From NCBI RefSeq assembly GCF_013363995.1, contig NZ_JABWGO010000011.1, forward strand, positions 62,001-126,000: DNA of 64,000 nt, in the 5' to 3' direction. Position 1 is the stretch's first letter. Each line of letters begins with the position of its first letter. The position numbers and the translations under genes were made by a program. The notes beneath the pieces were generated by a model. It did no database searches and was not told where the DNA came from. It worked only from the letters and a program-made list of their open reading frames with translations. The DNA is from Nonomuraea rhodomycinica (GTDB taxonomy: Bacteria; Actinomycetota; Actinomycetes; Streptosporangiales; Streptosporangiaceae). Positions 1 to 8,415 of the stretch are shown one piece after another.

Positions 1-1276
1 CCCACAGAGTGAGGCCGTGGGACTGGATGTCGAGGTCGGGGTGCTTGCGCTGCTTGTACTCCAGCGGGTCGGTCTCGGCCATGAGGTGGCCGCGCACCCG
101 GTAGGCGTGGATCAGCTCGATCACGCGGGCGGACTTCGACACGTCGTCGTCGTGGGAGGCCGAGACGTCCTGCACCCAGCGGACCGGCTCGTACGGGATC
201 CGCAGCGCCTCGAAGATCTCGTCGTAGAAGCCGTCCTCGCCGAGCAGCAGCCGGTGGATCTGGCGCAGGAAGTCGCCCGACTGGGCGCCCTGGATGATCC
301 GGTGGTCGTAGGTGCTGGTCAGCGTCATGACCTTGGAGACGGCCAGGCGCGAGAGCGTCTCGGGGGAGGCGCCCTGGTACTCGGCGGGGTACTCCATCGC
401 GCCCACGCCGATGATCGTGCCCTGGCCGGGCATGAGGCGGGGCACGGAGTGGACGGTGCCGATCGTGCCGGGGTTGGTCAGCGAGATCGTGGTGCCGGTG
501 AAGTCGTCGACGCCGAGCTTGCCGGCGCGGGCCTTGCGGACGACCTCCTCGTACGCCATCCAGAACTGGCGGAAGTCCATCTGCTCGGCGGCCTTGATGG
601 ACGGCACGAGGAGCTGGCGCTCGCCGTTGCTCTTCTGGACGTCGATGGCCAGGCCGAAGCCGACGTGCTCGGGCTTGACCAGGGTCGGCTTGCCGTCGAT
701 CTCCGCGTAGGAGTGGTTCATCTCCGGCATGGCCTTCAGCGCCTTGACGATCGCGTAGCCGATCAGGTGCGTGAAGGAGACCTTGCCGCCGCGACCCCGC
801 TTGAGGTGATTGTTGATCACGATGCGGTTGTCGATGAGCAGCTTGGCCGGGATGGCGCGGACGCTGGTCGCGGTCGGGACCGTCAACGAGAGGTCCATGT
901 TGGCGGCCGTGCGCGCGGCGGCGCCGCGCAGCCTGACCTCCTCGGCGCCCTTGGGCGCCGGGATGGCGGGCTGGGCCGGCTTCTCGACCGCCTTGTCGGC
1001 GGGCTTGACGGCCTGCTTGTCGGCGGGCTTGGTGGCGGCGGGGGGAGCCGCCGTCTTGACGGGTGCGGGAGAAGGCGCGGTAGCCGTGCCGTTCGCCGCC
1101 TCCCTGGCCGGGGTCCGGCCCGGTCCGTAGTCAGGGTTGTAGTCAGCGAAGAAGTTCCACCAGGCCTTGTCCACCGACTCGGGATCCTGGAGGTACTTCT
1201 GGTACAGCTCGTCGACAAGCCACTCGTTCTGACCAAAGCTTGCCAGCGGGTTTGCCCGCGACGACTCAGACGACAC
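1..1276 (-). CDS. kgd: Multifunctional 2-oxoglutarate decarboxylase/dehydrogenase (N-terminal part, cut by window edge)
   Basis: This is the N-terminal 425 codons of the actinobacterial fused E1o/E2o enzyme that feeds 2-oxoglutarate into the TCA cycle. A short N-terminal segment (NEWLVDELYQKYLQDP) is followed by an Ala/Pro/Lys linker. The E2o-like succinyltransferase domain comes next, with the motif DHRIIQGAQSGDF that carries the catalytic His. The start of the E1 domain (HAYRVRGHLMAETDP) follows before the edge. The GTG at 1276 (VSSESSRANPL) is preferred because it sits behind GGAAGAGGG and leaves the usual short N-terminus. An in-frame TTG at 1330 is the alternative. The family is clear, but completeness cannot be judged. 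Confidence 0.95.
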   Translation of the reverse strand, partial: MSSESSRANPLASFGQNEWLVDELYQKYLQDPESVDKAWWNFFADYNPDYGPGRTPAREAANGTATAPSPAPVKTAAPPAATKPADKQAVKPADKAVEKPAQPAIPAPKGAEEVRLRGAAARTAANMDLSLTVPTATSVRAIPAKLLIDNRIVINNHLKRGRGGKVSFTHLIGYAIVKALKAMPEMNHSYAEIDGKPTLVKPEHVGFGLAIDVQKSNGERQLLVPSIKAAEQMDFRQFWMAYEEVVRKARAGKLGVDDFTGTTISLTNPGTIGTVHSVPRLMPGQGTIIGVGAMEYPAEYQGASPETLSRLAVSKVMTLTSTYDHRIIQGAQSGDFLRQIHRLLLGEDGFYDEIFEALRIPYEPVRWVQDVSASHDDDVSKSARVIELIHAYRVRGHLMAETDPLEYKQRKHPDLDIQSHGLTLW

Positions 1277-1431
1277 GGCGGAAATCGCCCTCTTCCGCAG
1301 ATCGGCGTTGATGTTAGAGAACCTGTCCAAGGTTACTCGTCCCGTCCGGCTACGCGCGCGCGGGTCGGCGCGCCGCCCCGCCGGATCCTTCCCGAACCGT
1401 CGACCAGGGTCACGCACCCCTAGTCAACGGT

Positions 1432-1452
1432 GGTGATACGGGAAATATCACC
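1432..1452. promoter_or_regulatory. Inverted repeat upstream of kgd
   Basis: GGTGATA and TATCACC form perfect 7-bp arms around a 7-nt spacer, and partly matching flanks (AACGGT / CCGTT) extend the symmetry. It lies between the end of the B3/4 gene and kgd, both leftward. It may be an operator in the kgd promoter or a hairpin that ends the upstream transcript. There is no T-run on the minus strand to favour a terminator. Confidence 0.5.
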
Positions 1453-1480
1453 GTTTGGTATCAACCTTAGGGGAAGAGGT

Positions 1481-2152
1481 TTATTTCCCGCCGGACAGCA
1501 ACCGGCTGGCGACGCGGACCCCCGGAGACAGCTCCGAGAGCAGTTCGGCCAGCTCCTCGCCGGCGACCTTCAGCTCCTCCAGTGTCATCGGCTCCAGCCG
1601 CTCCAGGATGAACAGCGCGTTGACCGTCTCCTCGGTGAGCCGCGTGCGGGCGACCTGGCGCCAGTTCCACCGGCGGCAGGTGACGCCCGTGTCGTCGCGC
1701 CAGATCACCTCGCCGGCGTCGGGGGTGCCGAGCGCCTCCTCCGACGCCTCGTCGCCGGCCGCGCGGACCAGCCGCGCCGGCCCGGCGTAGCGGTCGAGGT
1801 CCTCGCCGCCGATGGGCAGCGCGTGCTTCACGCTGATCGAGTTGTACGCGTCGACGGCCTGGTTGATCTCGGGCAGCGGCAGGCGGCGGGTGAGCGCGTC
1901 GACCGACGGGCGGGTGCGGGACGGCTTGGCCCCGAACGAACGGTAGGCGTCGCGCCACGCCTCGATCTTGGCGGCCCGCGCCTCGCGCTCCTCCTCGCCC
2001 TCGGCGGACAGCAGGTCGGAGGCGGCGCTCAGCCAGCCGCGCGACCGGTCGTCCGTGGGGCCGTTGCGCAGCCCGTGGGCGGTCATGACCAGGGCGGCGA
2101 AGTCGGGGCGCAGCGCGAGGACGGATGCGTCCACGGTGATGTCGTCGAGCAT
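1481..2152 (-). CDS. B3/4 domain protein (PheT-like tRNA-binding fold)
   Basis: A 223-residue protein resembling free-standing B3/B4 domain proteins, related to the editing/tRNA-interaction domain of the phenylalanyl-tRNA synthetase beta chain. The centre carries features typical of the family: EAWRDAYRSFGAKPSRTRPS, the INQAVDAYNSISVKHALPIG segment and the WRQVARTRLTEET segment. No synthetase catalytic domain is present. Its biological role is unsettled, and amino-acyl or tRNA editing is only an inference from the fold. It starts at ATG and is divergent from the HTH gene across about 100 bp. Confidence 0.8.
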   Translation of the reverse strand: MLDDITVDASVLALRPDFAALVMTAHGLRNGPTDDRSRGWLSAASDLLSAEGEEEREARAAKIEAWRDAYRSFGAKPSRTRPSVDALTRRLPLPEINQAVDAYNSISVKHALPIGGEDLDRYAGPARLVRAAGDEASEEALGTPDAGEVIWRDDTGVTCRRWNWRQVARTRLTEETVNALFILERLEPMTLEELKVAGEELAELLSELSPGVRVASRLLSGGK

Positions 2153-2213
2153 GCAGCCCAGTGTATTGAACTCTCAGACCACTCCATTGACCGAGCCGGA
2201 TCGCAAAAAACAC

Positions 2214-2234
2214 TTTGCAAAATTCCCTTTGCGG
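2214..2234. promoter_or_regulatory. Candidate HTH operator (TTTGCAAA plus second CTTTGC)
   Basis: The 8-bp palindrome TTTGCAAA is followed after a short spacer by a second CTTTGC half-site, just before the HTH gene. A TTGACC hexamer lies at 2187-2192. The position suits autoregulation of the HTH-MFS pair, but the assignment is inferred from symmetry alone. Confidence 0.4.
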
Positions 2235-2249
2235 TTTACGGTCGGGAGT

Positions 2250-2852
2250 GTGGAGCACAGCTACGAGATCAATGACCCGCGGGTGCTGAAGGTGGTGGCC
2301 CACCCGCTGCGGGTGCGGCTGCTCGGCCTGCTGCGCGCCGAGGGCCCGGCGACGGCCAGCGAGCTCGGCCGCGTGGTCGGGGAGAGCTCCGGGTCGACCA
2401 GCTACCACCTGCGCGTCCTGGCCAAATACGGCTTCATCGAGGAGGACCCCGACCGGCACGACGCCAGGGAGCGCCGCTGGCGCTCCCGCCACCTCTACAC
2501 CTCCTGGGACAACGTCCGCATGGCCGCCACGCCGGAGGGCTGGGAGGCGGTCCGCATCATCCAGGCGCGCCAGGTGGAGATGCTGGCGCGCGAGATGCGG
2601 GCGTTCGAGCAGTCCCCGGACCCGGACTGGCTGTCCGTGGCGGGCATGAGCGACTACCTGGCCGAGCTTCCCCCGGCGGGGGTGCGCGAGTTCGCCGAGC
2701 GGGTGGGCGAGCTGGTGCGCGAGCTGATCACCCGCTACGCCGGCCACCCGGAGGCCCGCCACGTGCAGCTCTGGGCCGCCGCCTTCCCCCGCGAGAGCCG
2801 CGACAGCGAGGCCAGCGACACCGAGGCCAGCGACACCGAGGAGGACACGTGA
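2250..2852 (+). CDS. ArsR-type winged-helix transcriptional regulator
   Basis: A 200-residue regulator whose first 80 residues form an HTH of the ArsR/HTH_20 type. The segment PRVLKVVAHPLRVRLLGLL leads into the helix pair and the wing (STSYHLRVLAKYGFIEE). The C-terminal half is helical and ends in an acidic tail containing the repeat EASDTEASDTEE. The gene overlaps the MFS gene by 4 bases (GTGA), so they are probably one unit in which it controls the exporter. The GTG at 2250 gives the best N-terminus. A TTG at 2229 is possible. Confidence 0.8.
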   Translation: MEHSYEINDPRVLKVVAHPLRVRLLGLLRAEGPATASELGRVVGESSGSTSYHLRVLAKYGFIEEDPDRHDARERRWRSRHLYTSWDNVRMAATPEGWEAVRIIQARQVEMLAREMRAFEQSPDPDWLSVAGMSDYLAELPPAGVREFAERVGELVRELITRYAGHPEARHVQLWAAAFPRESRDSEASDTEASDTEEDT

Positions 2853-4138
2853 TCATGACCGCCCGCTCGGCGTTACGCCGCTACCTGGTCGTCGGCTTCC
2901 TGACCTGGCTGCCGAGCGGCCTCATGATCCCCACGATGGTCCTGCTCATGGCCGAGCGCGGCCTGGGCCTGGCGGAGATCGGCACGGCCTTCACCGTCTT
3001 CTCCGTCGTCACCCTCTCCCTGGAGCTGCCCACCGGCGGGCTGGCCGACGTGGTGGGCCGCCGCGTGGTGCTGGCCGTGTCGGCCGGCTTCACGGCCGTG
3101 TCGCTGGCGCTGATGGCGGTGTCCACGACGTTCTGGATGTTCGTGCTGACCGGGGTGCTCAAGGGCGTGGCGCGGGCGCTGTCCAGCGGCCCCGCCACCG
3201 CCTGGTACGTCGACACGCTGCACGACGTGGAGGGGCGTGACGCCGACCTGCGGCCGGGGCTGTCGCGGGGCAGCGCGACGGAGTCGGCCGCGCTCTGTCT
3301 CGGCGTGCTGGCGGGCGGGTTCGTGCCGCTCGTCGTGCCGCCGGGCACGGTGGAGCCGCTGGCGGTGCCTCCGCTGCTCGGGGCGGTGGCGGCGGCGGTG
3401 CTGCTCGGGGTGGTGCTGCTCGCGCTGCCCGAGCCGTCACACCGGCGGGCGTCGCTGGGCGAGACGCTGCGCGCCGTGCCCGCGACCGTGCTGAGCGGGC
3501 TGCGGCTGGCGACCGGCCACGGGTTGCTGCGCCGCCTGACGGTGTACTCCCTGGTGACGGGCGTGGCGCTGACCGCCGTCGAGCTGCTGACGCCCGGCCG
3601 CCTGGCCCGGCTGGCCGGTACGGCGGAGCTCGGCAGCACGGCGTACGCGCTGGTGTCGGCCCTCGGCTTCGCGGGCAGCTCGGCCGGCAGCGCGCTCGCC
3701 CCCCGGGCGGCCCGCCTGGCGCGGGGACCGGCGCGCGGGGCGGCCCTCGGCGTCGTGCTCGCCGCGCTGTCGCTCGGCGCGCTGGCCGCCACCGCCGAGA
3801 CGGGCGGTCCCGCCGGGCTGGCCGCGGCGGGCGCGGCGTACGTCGCCATGTACGCGGGCCTCGCCGTCACGGGCGTACTGTGCCTGGAGATGACCCACCG
3901 CGCGGTGACCGCGGCGGAGCGCACCACGGTCGGCTCCACCAGCTCCCTGGCCCTCCAGACCGGTGGCGCGATGTCGAACCTGGGACTCGGCGTGCTGGCG
4001 ACCGCGGCCGGGACGGGCGTCGCCTGGGGGCTGGCCGCCGGGCTGATGGCCGCCTCGGCGCTGCTGTTCGCCCGGCTGCCCGCGCTCAGGCCGGGCGGGG
4101 CCGCGGTGGCCGAGCCGGAGCGCGCCGCCCCGGCCTGA
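2849..4138 (+). CDS. MFS transporter
   Basis: A 429-residue integral membrane protein with about 12 hydrophobic segments. The loop after TM2 carries the MFS motif A region (GGLADVVGRRVVL). It resembles actinobacterial drug/efflux MFS proteins, and the substrate cannot be read from sequence. The GTG at 2849 overlaps the regulator's stop. The ATG at 2855 is equally plausible, being 10 nt behind GGAGG. It converges with the next gene with 9 bases between stops. Confidence 0.85.
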   Translation: MIMTARSALRRYLVVGFLTWLPSGLMIPTMVLLMAERGLGLAEIGTAFTVFSVVTLSLELPTGGLADVVGRRVVLAVSAGFTAVSLALMAVSTTFWMFVLTGVLKGVARALSSGPATAWYVDTLHDVEGRDADLRPGLSRGSATESAALCLGVLAGGFVPLVVPPGTVEPLAVPPLLGAVAAAVLLGVVLLALPEPSHRRASLGETLRAVPATVLSGLRLATGHGLLRRLTVYSLVTGVALTAVELLTPGRLARLAGTAELGSTAYALVSALGFAGSSAGSALAPRAARLARGPARGAALGVVLAALSLGALAATAETGGPAGLAAAGAAYVAMYAGLAVTGVLCLEMTHRAVTAAERTTVGSTSSLALQTGGAMSNLGLGVLATAAGTGVAWGLAAGLMAASALLFARLPALRPGGAAVAEPERAAPA

Positions 4139-4147
4139 CCGGAGGCG

Positions 4148-4999
4148 TCACAGGCTCCAGTCGATCGCGGGGCCGACCGGGACGATCCGGCTGGGGTTGA
4201 TGTCGGGATGTGTCATGTAATAGTGGCGCTTGATGTGGTCGAAGTCGGTCGTCTCGCCGAAGGCCGGGATGGCGTACAGCCTGCGGGCGTACGCCCACAG
4301 CGCCGGATAGTCGACGAGGCGCCGCACCGAGCACTTGAAGTGGCCGTGGTAGACGGCGTCGAAGCGGGCCAGCGTCGTGTACGCCCGCACGTCGCTCTCC
4401 GTCAGCTCGTCGCCGAACAGGTACGGCGAGCCCGCCGCGAGCCGTTCCTCCAGCTCGTCCAGCGTGGCGAAGACCCGCGTCACGGCCTCCTCGTAGGCGG
4501 CCTGCGACTTGGCGAACCCCGCCTCGTAGACCGCGTTGTTGAGACCGTGGTAGAGCCACTCGTTCAGCGCGTCGATCTCCGGCCGCAGCCGCTCCGGATA
4601 CAGGTCCGGGGTGGTGGACCAGGACGTCTCCAGGTCGAGCGTGATCCGCGGGAAGTCGTTGGTGACGATGCGGCCCTCGGCGGCGTCCCAGATCACGGGG
4701 ACGGTGTAACGGCCCTGGTAGCCGGGGTCGCTGGCGAGGTAGAGCTCCGACAGGTACTCGGGGTCGCCGCCCGGCACCCGCCAGCCCTTCTCGTCGCGGA
4801 TCGGGTCGACGATCGTCACGTCGAGCAGGTCCTCCAGGCCGAGCAGGCGGCGCACGATGAGCACCCGCTGCGCCCACGGGCAGGCGTAGGAGGCGTAGAG
4901 CCGGTACCTTCCGGGCTCGGGCGGCCCGAGGCGCTCGGTGAAACGGTTCGGCTGGCGGGCGAAGCGCCCGTCGCCGGTGGTCTCGCGTGCCGGCTTCAT
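4148..4999 (-). CDS. Glutathionyl-hydroquinone reductase-like (Xi-class GST family)
   Basis: A 283-residue protein of the YqjG/ECM4/PcpF family. The thioredoxin-like N-terminal domain has the CPWA catalytic motif with Cys40 (SYACPWAQR), followed by the family segment DPIRDEKGW and an all-helical GST C-terminal domain (ELTESDVRAYTTLARFD). Known members reduce glutathionyl-hydroquinones. Actinomycetes generally use mycothiol, so the physiological thiol is uncertain. It starts at ATG and is divergent from the MBL hydrolase across 45 bp containing GAAC-ATG-GTTC. Confidence 0.88.
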   Translation of the reverse strand: MKPARETTGDGRFARQPNRFTERLGPPEPGRYRLYASYACPWAQRVLIVRRLLGLEDLLDVTIVDPIRDEKGWRVPGGDPEYLSELYLASDPGYQGRYTVPVIWDAAEGRIVTNDFPRITLDLETSWSTTPDLYPERLRPEIDALNEWLYHGLNNAVYEAGFAKSQAAYEEAVTRVFATLDELEERLAAGSPYLFGDELTESDVRAYTTLARFDAVYHGHFKCSVRRLVDYPALWAYARRLYAIPAFGETTDFDHIKRHYYMTHPDINPSRIVPVGPAIDWSL

Positions 5000-5044
5000 G
5001 CCCCCAGTAGAACATGGTTCGGCAATGGCTGGACAATCGGACCC

Positions 5045-6112
5045 ATGGCGAAGTTCGTGGTGAATCCCTCCAGCCCGGCCCAGTACGACGCGTGGCGGCA
5101 GGGCGCGCTCCCGGAGGTCGAGCGGGTCGGGCCGGGACTGTGGTCCGTGCCGGTGCCGATCCCGGTCAATCCCCTGCGGTACGTGCTGGTCTACGTCCTG
5201 GAGCTGCCCGGCGGCGTGGCGATCGTGGACGCCGGGTGGAACACCGGCGAGGCGTACGACGCGCTGGTCGCCGGCCTCGGCGTGGCCGGCTACGGGATCA
5301 CGGACGTGCGGGCCGTGCTCGTCACGCACATCCATCCCGACCACTACGGGCTGGCCGGGCGGGTCAGGGAGGCGTCCGGGGCGTGGATCGGGCTGCACCC
5401 CGCCGACGCCGCCCTCATCCGCGAGCGCTACGACGACGACGTCGTGGACTCCCTCGTGCGCCGCGAGCGCGAGATGCTGGGCCGGTCGGGCGTGCCCGGC
5501 GAGACCGTGGACGAGCTGGCCGGGGCGTCCATGTCGATCAGGCACCTGGTGTCGGCCGTGCGCCCGGACCGGCTCATCGAGGACGGCGACCGGCTGGACC
5601 TGCCCGGATGGGACCTGCGGGCGCTGTGGACGCCCGGTCACTCGCCCGGCCACCTGTGCTTCGTCTCGCCGTCGCGCAAGCTGCTCTTCTCCGGCGACCA
5701 CGTGCTCGCCAAGATCACGCCGATCGTCGCCGTCCACCCCCAGTCGCGGCCGAACCCGCTGGCCGACTACCTCGACTCGCTGGCCGCCGTGCGCAAGCTG
5801 GAGGTGGAGGAGGTGCTGCCCGCCCACGAGTACCGCTTCCGCGACCTGACCGGGCGGGTGGACCACGTGACGGCGCACCACGAGGAGCGGCTGGCGGAGG
5901 TCGAGCGGGTCGTCGGGGCCGCGACCGGCGGGCTCACCTGCTGGGAGGTGGCCACCCGGCTCACCTGGTCGCGGCCGTGGGAGACGTTCCAGGCGTTCGC
6001 CCGCCGGGCCGCCACGAACGAGACGCTGGCGCACCTGGTCTGGCTGGCCGAGCGGGGCCGCGTCGCCTGCGTGCCCGGCGAGCCGGACCGCTGGCACCCG
6101 GCCGTCCCGTGA
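5045..6112 (+). CDS. MBL-fold metallo-hydrolase
   Basis: A 355-residue metallo-beta-lactamase-fold enzyme. The metal-binding motif THIHPDHYG (His95, His97, Asp99, His100) is followed by GHSPGHLCF and SGDHVL, which supply the remaining ligands. The C-terminal 90 residues form a helical extension with a LACTB2-like arrangement (HEERLAEVE). Cytoplasmic, with no signal peptide. The substrate is unknown, and thioester, lactone or glyoxalase-type activities are all possible. It starts at ATG 5045. Confidence 0.85.
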   Translation: MAKFVVNPSSPAQYDAWRQGALPEVERVGPGLWSVPVPIPVNPLRYVLVYVLELPGGVAIVDAGWNTGEAYDALVAGLGVAGYGITDVRAVLVTHIHPDHYGLAGRVREASGAWIGLHPADAALIRERYDDDVVDSLVRREREMLGRSGVPGETVDELAGASMSIRHLVSAVRPDRLIEDGDRLDLPGWDLRALWTPGHSPGHLCFVSPSRKLLFSGDHVLAKITPIVAVHPQSRPNPLADYLDSLAAVRKLEVEEVLPAHEYRFRDLTGRVDHVTAHHEERLAEVERVVGAATGGLTCWEVATRLTWSRPWETFQAFARRAATNETLAHLVWLAERGRVACVPGEPDRWHPAVP

Positions 6113-6148
6113 GCGCGGTCCGCGCGGCCGGGCCCCCGGCGATCGCCG

Positions 6149-7207
6149 TCAGCGCAGCCGGACCCTGCCTCGGCCGGTGGCGAACGGCAGGTCGAGCAGG
6201 GTGCGGATGCCCGGGGGAGCGGCGCAGACCGCCGGGATGGCGTTGATGGCGTGCGCCGCGGCGGCGGCCGGGCCGTGGGAGACCTCGTCCACCGACAGCG
6301 TCATGTGCGGAACCCCCTCGATGTGCAGCACGAACCCCGGGTCGGGCCAGCGCGGCACCCGCGCCGCGTCGGCCTTGTAGACCACCTCGATCGTCATGAA
6401 CGGCCTGCCCCGCACCAGCCCCGAGAAGACCCAGCGCGAGGCGCACACCGTGCCCTCCCGGACCGTGCCGGCCGCGATCTCGAACTCGCGCGTCGCCAGC
6501 TCGAAGTCGTCGCTCTCCTCGACCTCGTCCAGCCGCACGTCCAGCGCGTCGGCGACGAGCTGCACGCTCTCGGCGAAGAGCGAGCGCTGGAACATCCGGT
6601 ACGGCCGCACGGCGGCCGTGTAGTCCTTGGCCGAACGGGTGAACCCGACGAGGTCCACGACGACCTGCCGCGACGGATGGCCGCGGAAGTCGGACGACTC
6701 GCGCACGTAGATGTGGTCGACCCGGTCGGACAGCCCGGTCAGCGCCAGCGGCAGGAAGTCGCTCATGAAGCCCGGGTTGATGCCGGTGCCGTGCAGGGTG
6801 GTGTCCCCGGCGGCGCAGGCCGCCTCGACGCGTCCGACGACGCCCGGCCCGTACGCCTTGGGGTAGACGAAGCCCGTGGTGGTGATGACGTTCTTGCCCG
6901 AGGCGAGCAGGGCGCAGATGGTCTCGACGTCGGAGGTCTGGCCGGCGCCGAAGGAGAACGCCGGCAGCGGCATGTGGAGCACGCAGTCGGCCTCCAGGGC
7001 GAGGATCCGGTCGACGTCGTCGGTGCACGTCACGCCCGTGGGCGGCATCCCGACGAGCTCGCCCGCGTCCTTGCCTGTCTTATCCGGGTCGTACACCAGG
7101 ACGCCCGCCAGTTGGAGTCCCGGCCTGCTGAGCACGCTGCGTAACGCGTAGCGGCCGATGGAACCGGTGGCCCACTGGACCACGCGGATGGGCGCGTTCA
7201 CCGGCAT
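6149..7207 (-). CDS. NAD(P)-binding dihydrodipicolinate reductase-like protein
   Basis: A 352-residue protein with an N-terminal Rossmann fold (VVQWATGSIGRYALRSVL). The body resembles the dihydrodipicolinate reductase / 2,4-diaminopentanoate dehydrogenase-like family common in actinomycetes, for example ASGKNVITTTGFVYP and GTGINPGFMSDFLP. It is not the lysine-pathway DapB, which is shorter. The substrate is unknown. The ATG at 7207 has GGGAGG about 7 nt upstream. It is divergent from the SDR at 7389. Confidence 0.75.
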   Translation of the reverse strand: MPVNAPIRVVQWATGSIGRYALRSVLSRPGLQLAGVLVYDPDKTGKDAGELVGMPPTGVTCTDDVDRILALEADCVLHMPLPAFSFGAGQTSDVETICALLASGKNVITTTGFVYPKAYGPGVVGRVEAACAAGDTTLHGTGINPGFMSDFLPLALTGLSDRVDHIYVRESSDFRGHPSRQVVVDLVGFTRSAKDYTAAVRPYRMFQRSLFAESVQLVADALDVRLDEVEESDDFELATREFEIAAGTVREGTVCASRWVFSGLVRGRPFMTIEVVYKADAARVPRWPDPGFVLHIEGVPHMTLSVDEVSHGPAAAAAHAINAIPAVCAAPPGIRTLLDLPFATGRGRVRLR

Positions 7208-7388
7208 GTCCGGCCTCCCAGGCCCGATGGAGGGAATGGCGAGGCAGACCCTCGCCTTGGGAGCCCGCAACTCTAGCAGAAAAACACGTGGCCGATCACT
7301 ATCCGCGACGATCAGTCACGGTTGCGCGCGCGGGGACGCGGGTTATCGTACTCGTACTAGAAGTTTGTTCTCCTGCGCTGGAGGTTCG

Positions 7389-8261
7389 ATGCTTCGGTTC
7401 GATGACAGGGTGGCGATCGTCACGGGGGCCGGGCACGGCCTCGGCAGGTCGCACGCGCTCCTGCTGGCCGAGCGGGGCGCCAAGGTGGTCGTCAACGACC
7501 TCGGCGGCGCGCTCGACGGCACGGGCGCCTCCGCCGGTCCCGCCGCCGAGGTGGTGGAGCTCATCACCAAGAACGGCGGCCAGGCCGTCGCCAACGCCGA
7601 CAACGTCGCCACCCCGGAGGGCGCGCAGGCCATCGTCCAGGCCGCGGTCGACACCTTCGGCAAGATCGACATCGTCGTCAACAACGCGGGCATCCTGCGC
7701 GACCGCTCGTTCGGCAAGATGACGGTCGAGGAGTTCGACGCGGTCCTCGCCGTCCACGTCCGGGGCTCCTACCTCGTCTCCCGCGCGGCGTACCCGTACA
7801 TGAAGGAGGCCGGCTACGGCCGCGTCGTCAACACCTCCAGCCCCGCCGGCCTGTTCGGCAACTTCGGCCAGGCCAACTACTCGACCGCCAAGATGGGCCT
7901 GGTCGGGCTGACCAGGACGATCGGCATCGAGGGCGCGCGCAACGGCATCAAGGCCAACGCCATCGCCCCGGTCGCCTGGACGCGCATGACCGAGTCGCTG
8001 CTGCCGGCCGAGTTCGAGGCCAAGTTCACGCCCGAGCGGGTCAGTGCCCTCGTCGCCTACCTCGTCCACGACTCGTGCGAGGTCAGCGGCGAGGTGTTCA
8101 CGGTCGGGGGCGGCAAGGTGGCGCGGGTCATGGTGGCCGAGGGGCCGGGCTGGCGTTCCGACGACATCTCGCCGGAGGCGGTCGCGGACAACTGGGGGGC
8201 GATCATGGCCGAGCAGCCGTACGTCCTGACGGCCGCCGACTCCATGAAGGCGATGCTCTGA
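7389..8261 (+). CDS. SDR oxidoreductase of the MFE-2/17beta-HSD4 dehydrogenase type
   Basis: A 290-residue short-chain dehydrogenase with the NAD(P) motif TGAGHGLGRSHA, NNAG (VNNAGIL), the catalytic Ser in NTSSPAG and the YSTAKMG catalytic Tyr/Lys. Its length and segments such as KVVVNDLGG match the dehydrogenase half of peroxisomal multifunctional enzyme 2, so a (3R)-hydroxyacyl-CoA or hydroxysteroid-type substrate is likely by family. It is a single gene ending 23 nt before a strong terminator. The upstream TAGAAGTTTGTTCTC resembles, but does not match, a KstR-type box. Confidence 0.85.
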   Translation: MLRFDDRVAIVTGAGHGLGRSHALLLAERGAKVVVNDLGGALDGTGASAGPAAEVVELITKNGGQAVANADNVATPEGAQAIVQAAVDTFGKIDIVVNNAGILRDRSFGKMTVEEFDAVLAVHVRGSYLVSRAAYPYMKEAGYGRVVNTSSPAGLFGNFGQANYSTAKMGLVGLTRTIGIEGARNGIKANAIAPVAWTRMTESLLPAEFEAKFTPERVSALVAYLVHDSCEVSGEVFTVGGGKVARVMVAEGPGWRSDDISPEAVADNWGAIMAEQPYVLTAADSMKAML

Positions 8262-8284
8262 CGGCTCGCTGAGTCTTCCTGTCA

Positions 8285-8316
8285 GGGACCCCTCCGCGCG
8301 GAGGGGTCCCTTTCGT
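8285..8316 (+). terminator. Rho-independent terminator after the SDR gene
   Basis: A perfect 13-bp stem (GGGACCCCTCCGC paired with GCGGAGGGGTCCC, 8285-8310) is followed by TTTCGTTGT. It separates the SDR from the ROK operon. Confidence 0.85.
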
Positions 8317-8367
8317 TGTGTGCGGACACCCTTTGTTCGATGATCGGCGGAAGATATCCGACTTAAG

Positions 8368-8378
8368 CCGAAATTCGG
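8368..8378. promoter_or_regulatory. Palindrome upstream of the ROK regulator
   Basis: CCGAAATTCGG is a perfect palindrome with 5-bp arms, lying 37 bp before the ROK start. Two CTTAAG hexamers flank the region. It is a candidate operator for autoregulation by the ROK protein or for the sugar operon. Confidence 0.45.
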
Positions 8379-8415
8379 TCTTGATTCGTACGGCTGCCGC
8401 TCTTAAGGTCGCGGC

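Noticed and set aside
17..1423. Plus-strand open frame across the kgd region
   Set aside because: It is antisense to recognisable Kgd domains, and its translation is Leu/Val/Gly/Asp/Arg-rich without motifs.
5008..5022. KstR-like box between the GST and MBL genes
   Set aside because: GAAC-ATG-GTTC has a 3-nt rather than 2-nt centre. Symmetric, but not a consensus match.
7358..7372. KstR-like box before the SDR at 7389
   Set aside because: TAGAAGTTTGTTCTC has AGAA/TTCT arms 5 nt apart and lacks the AAC-NN-GTT core, so it does not fit the consensus.
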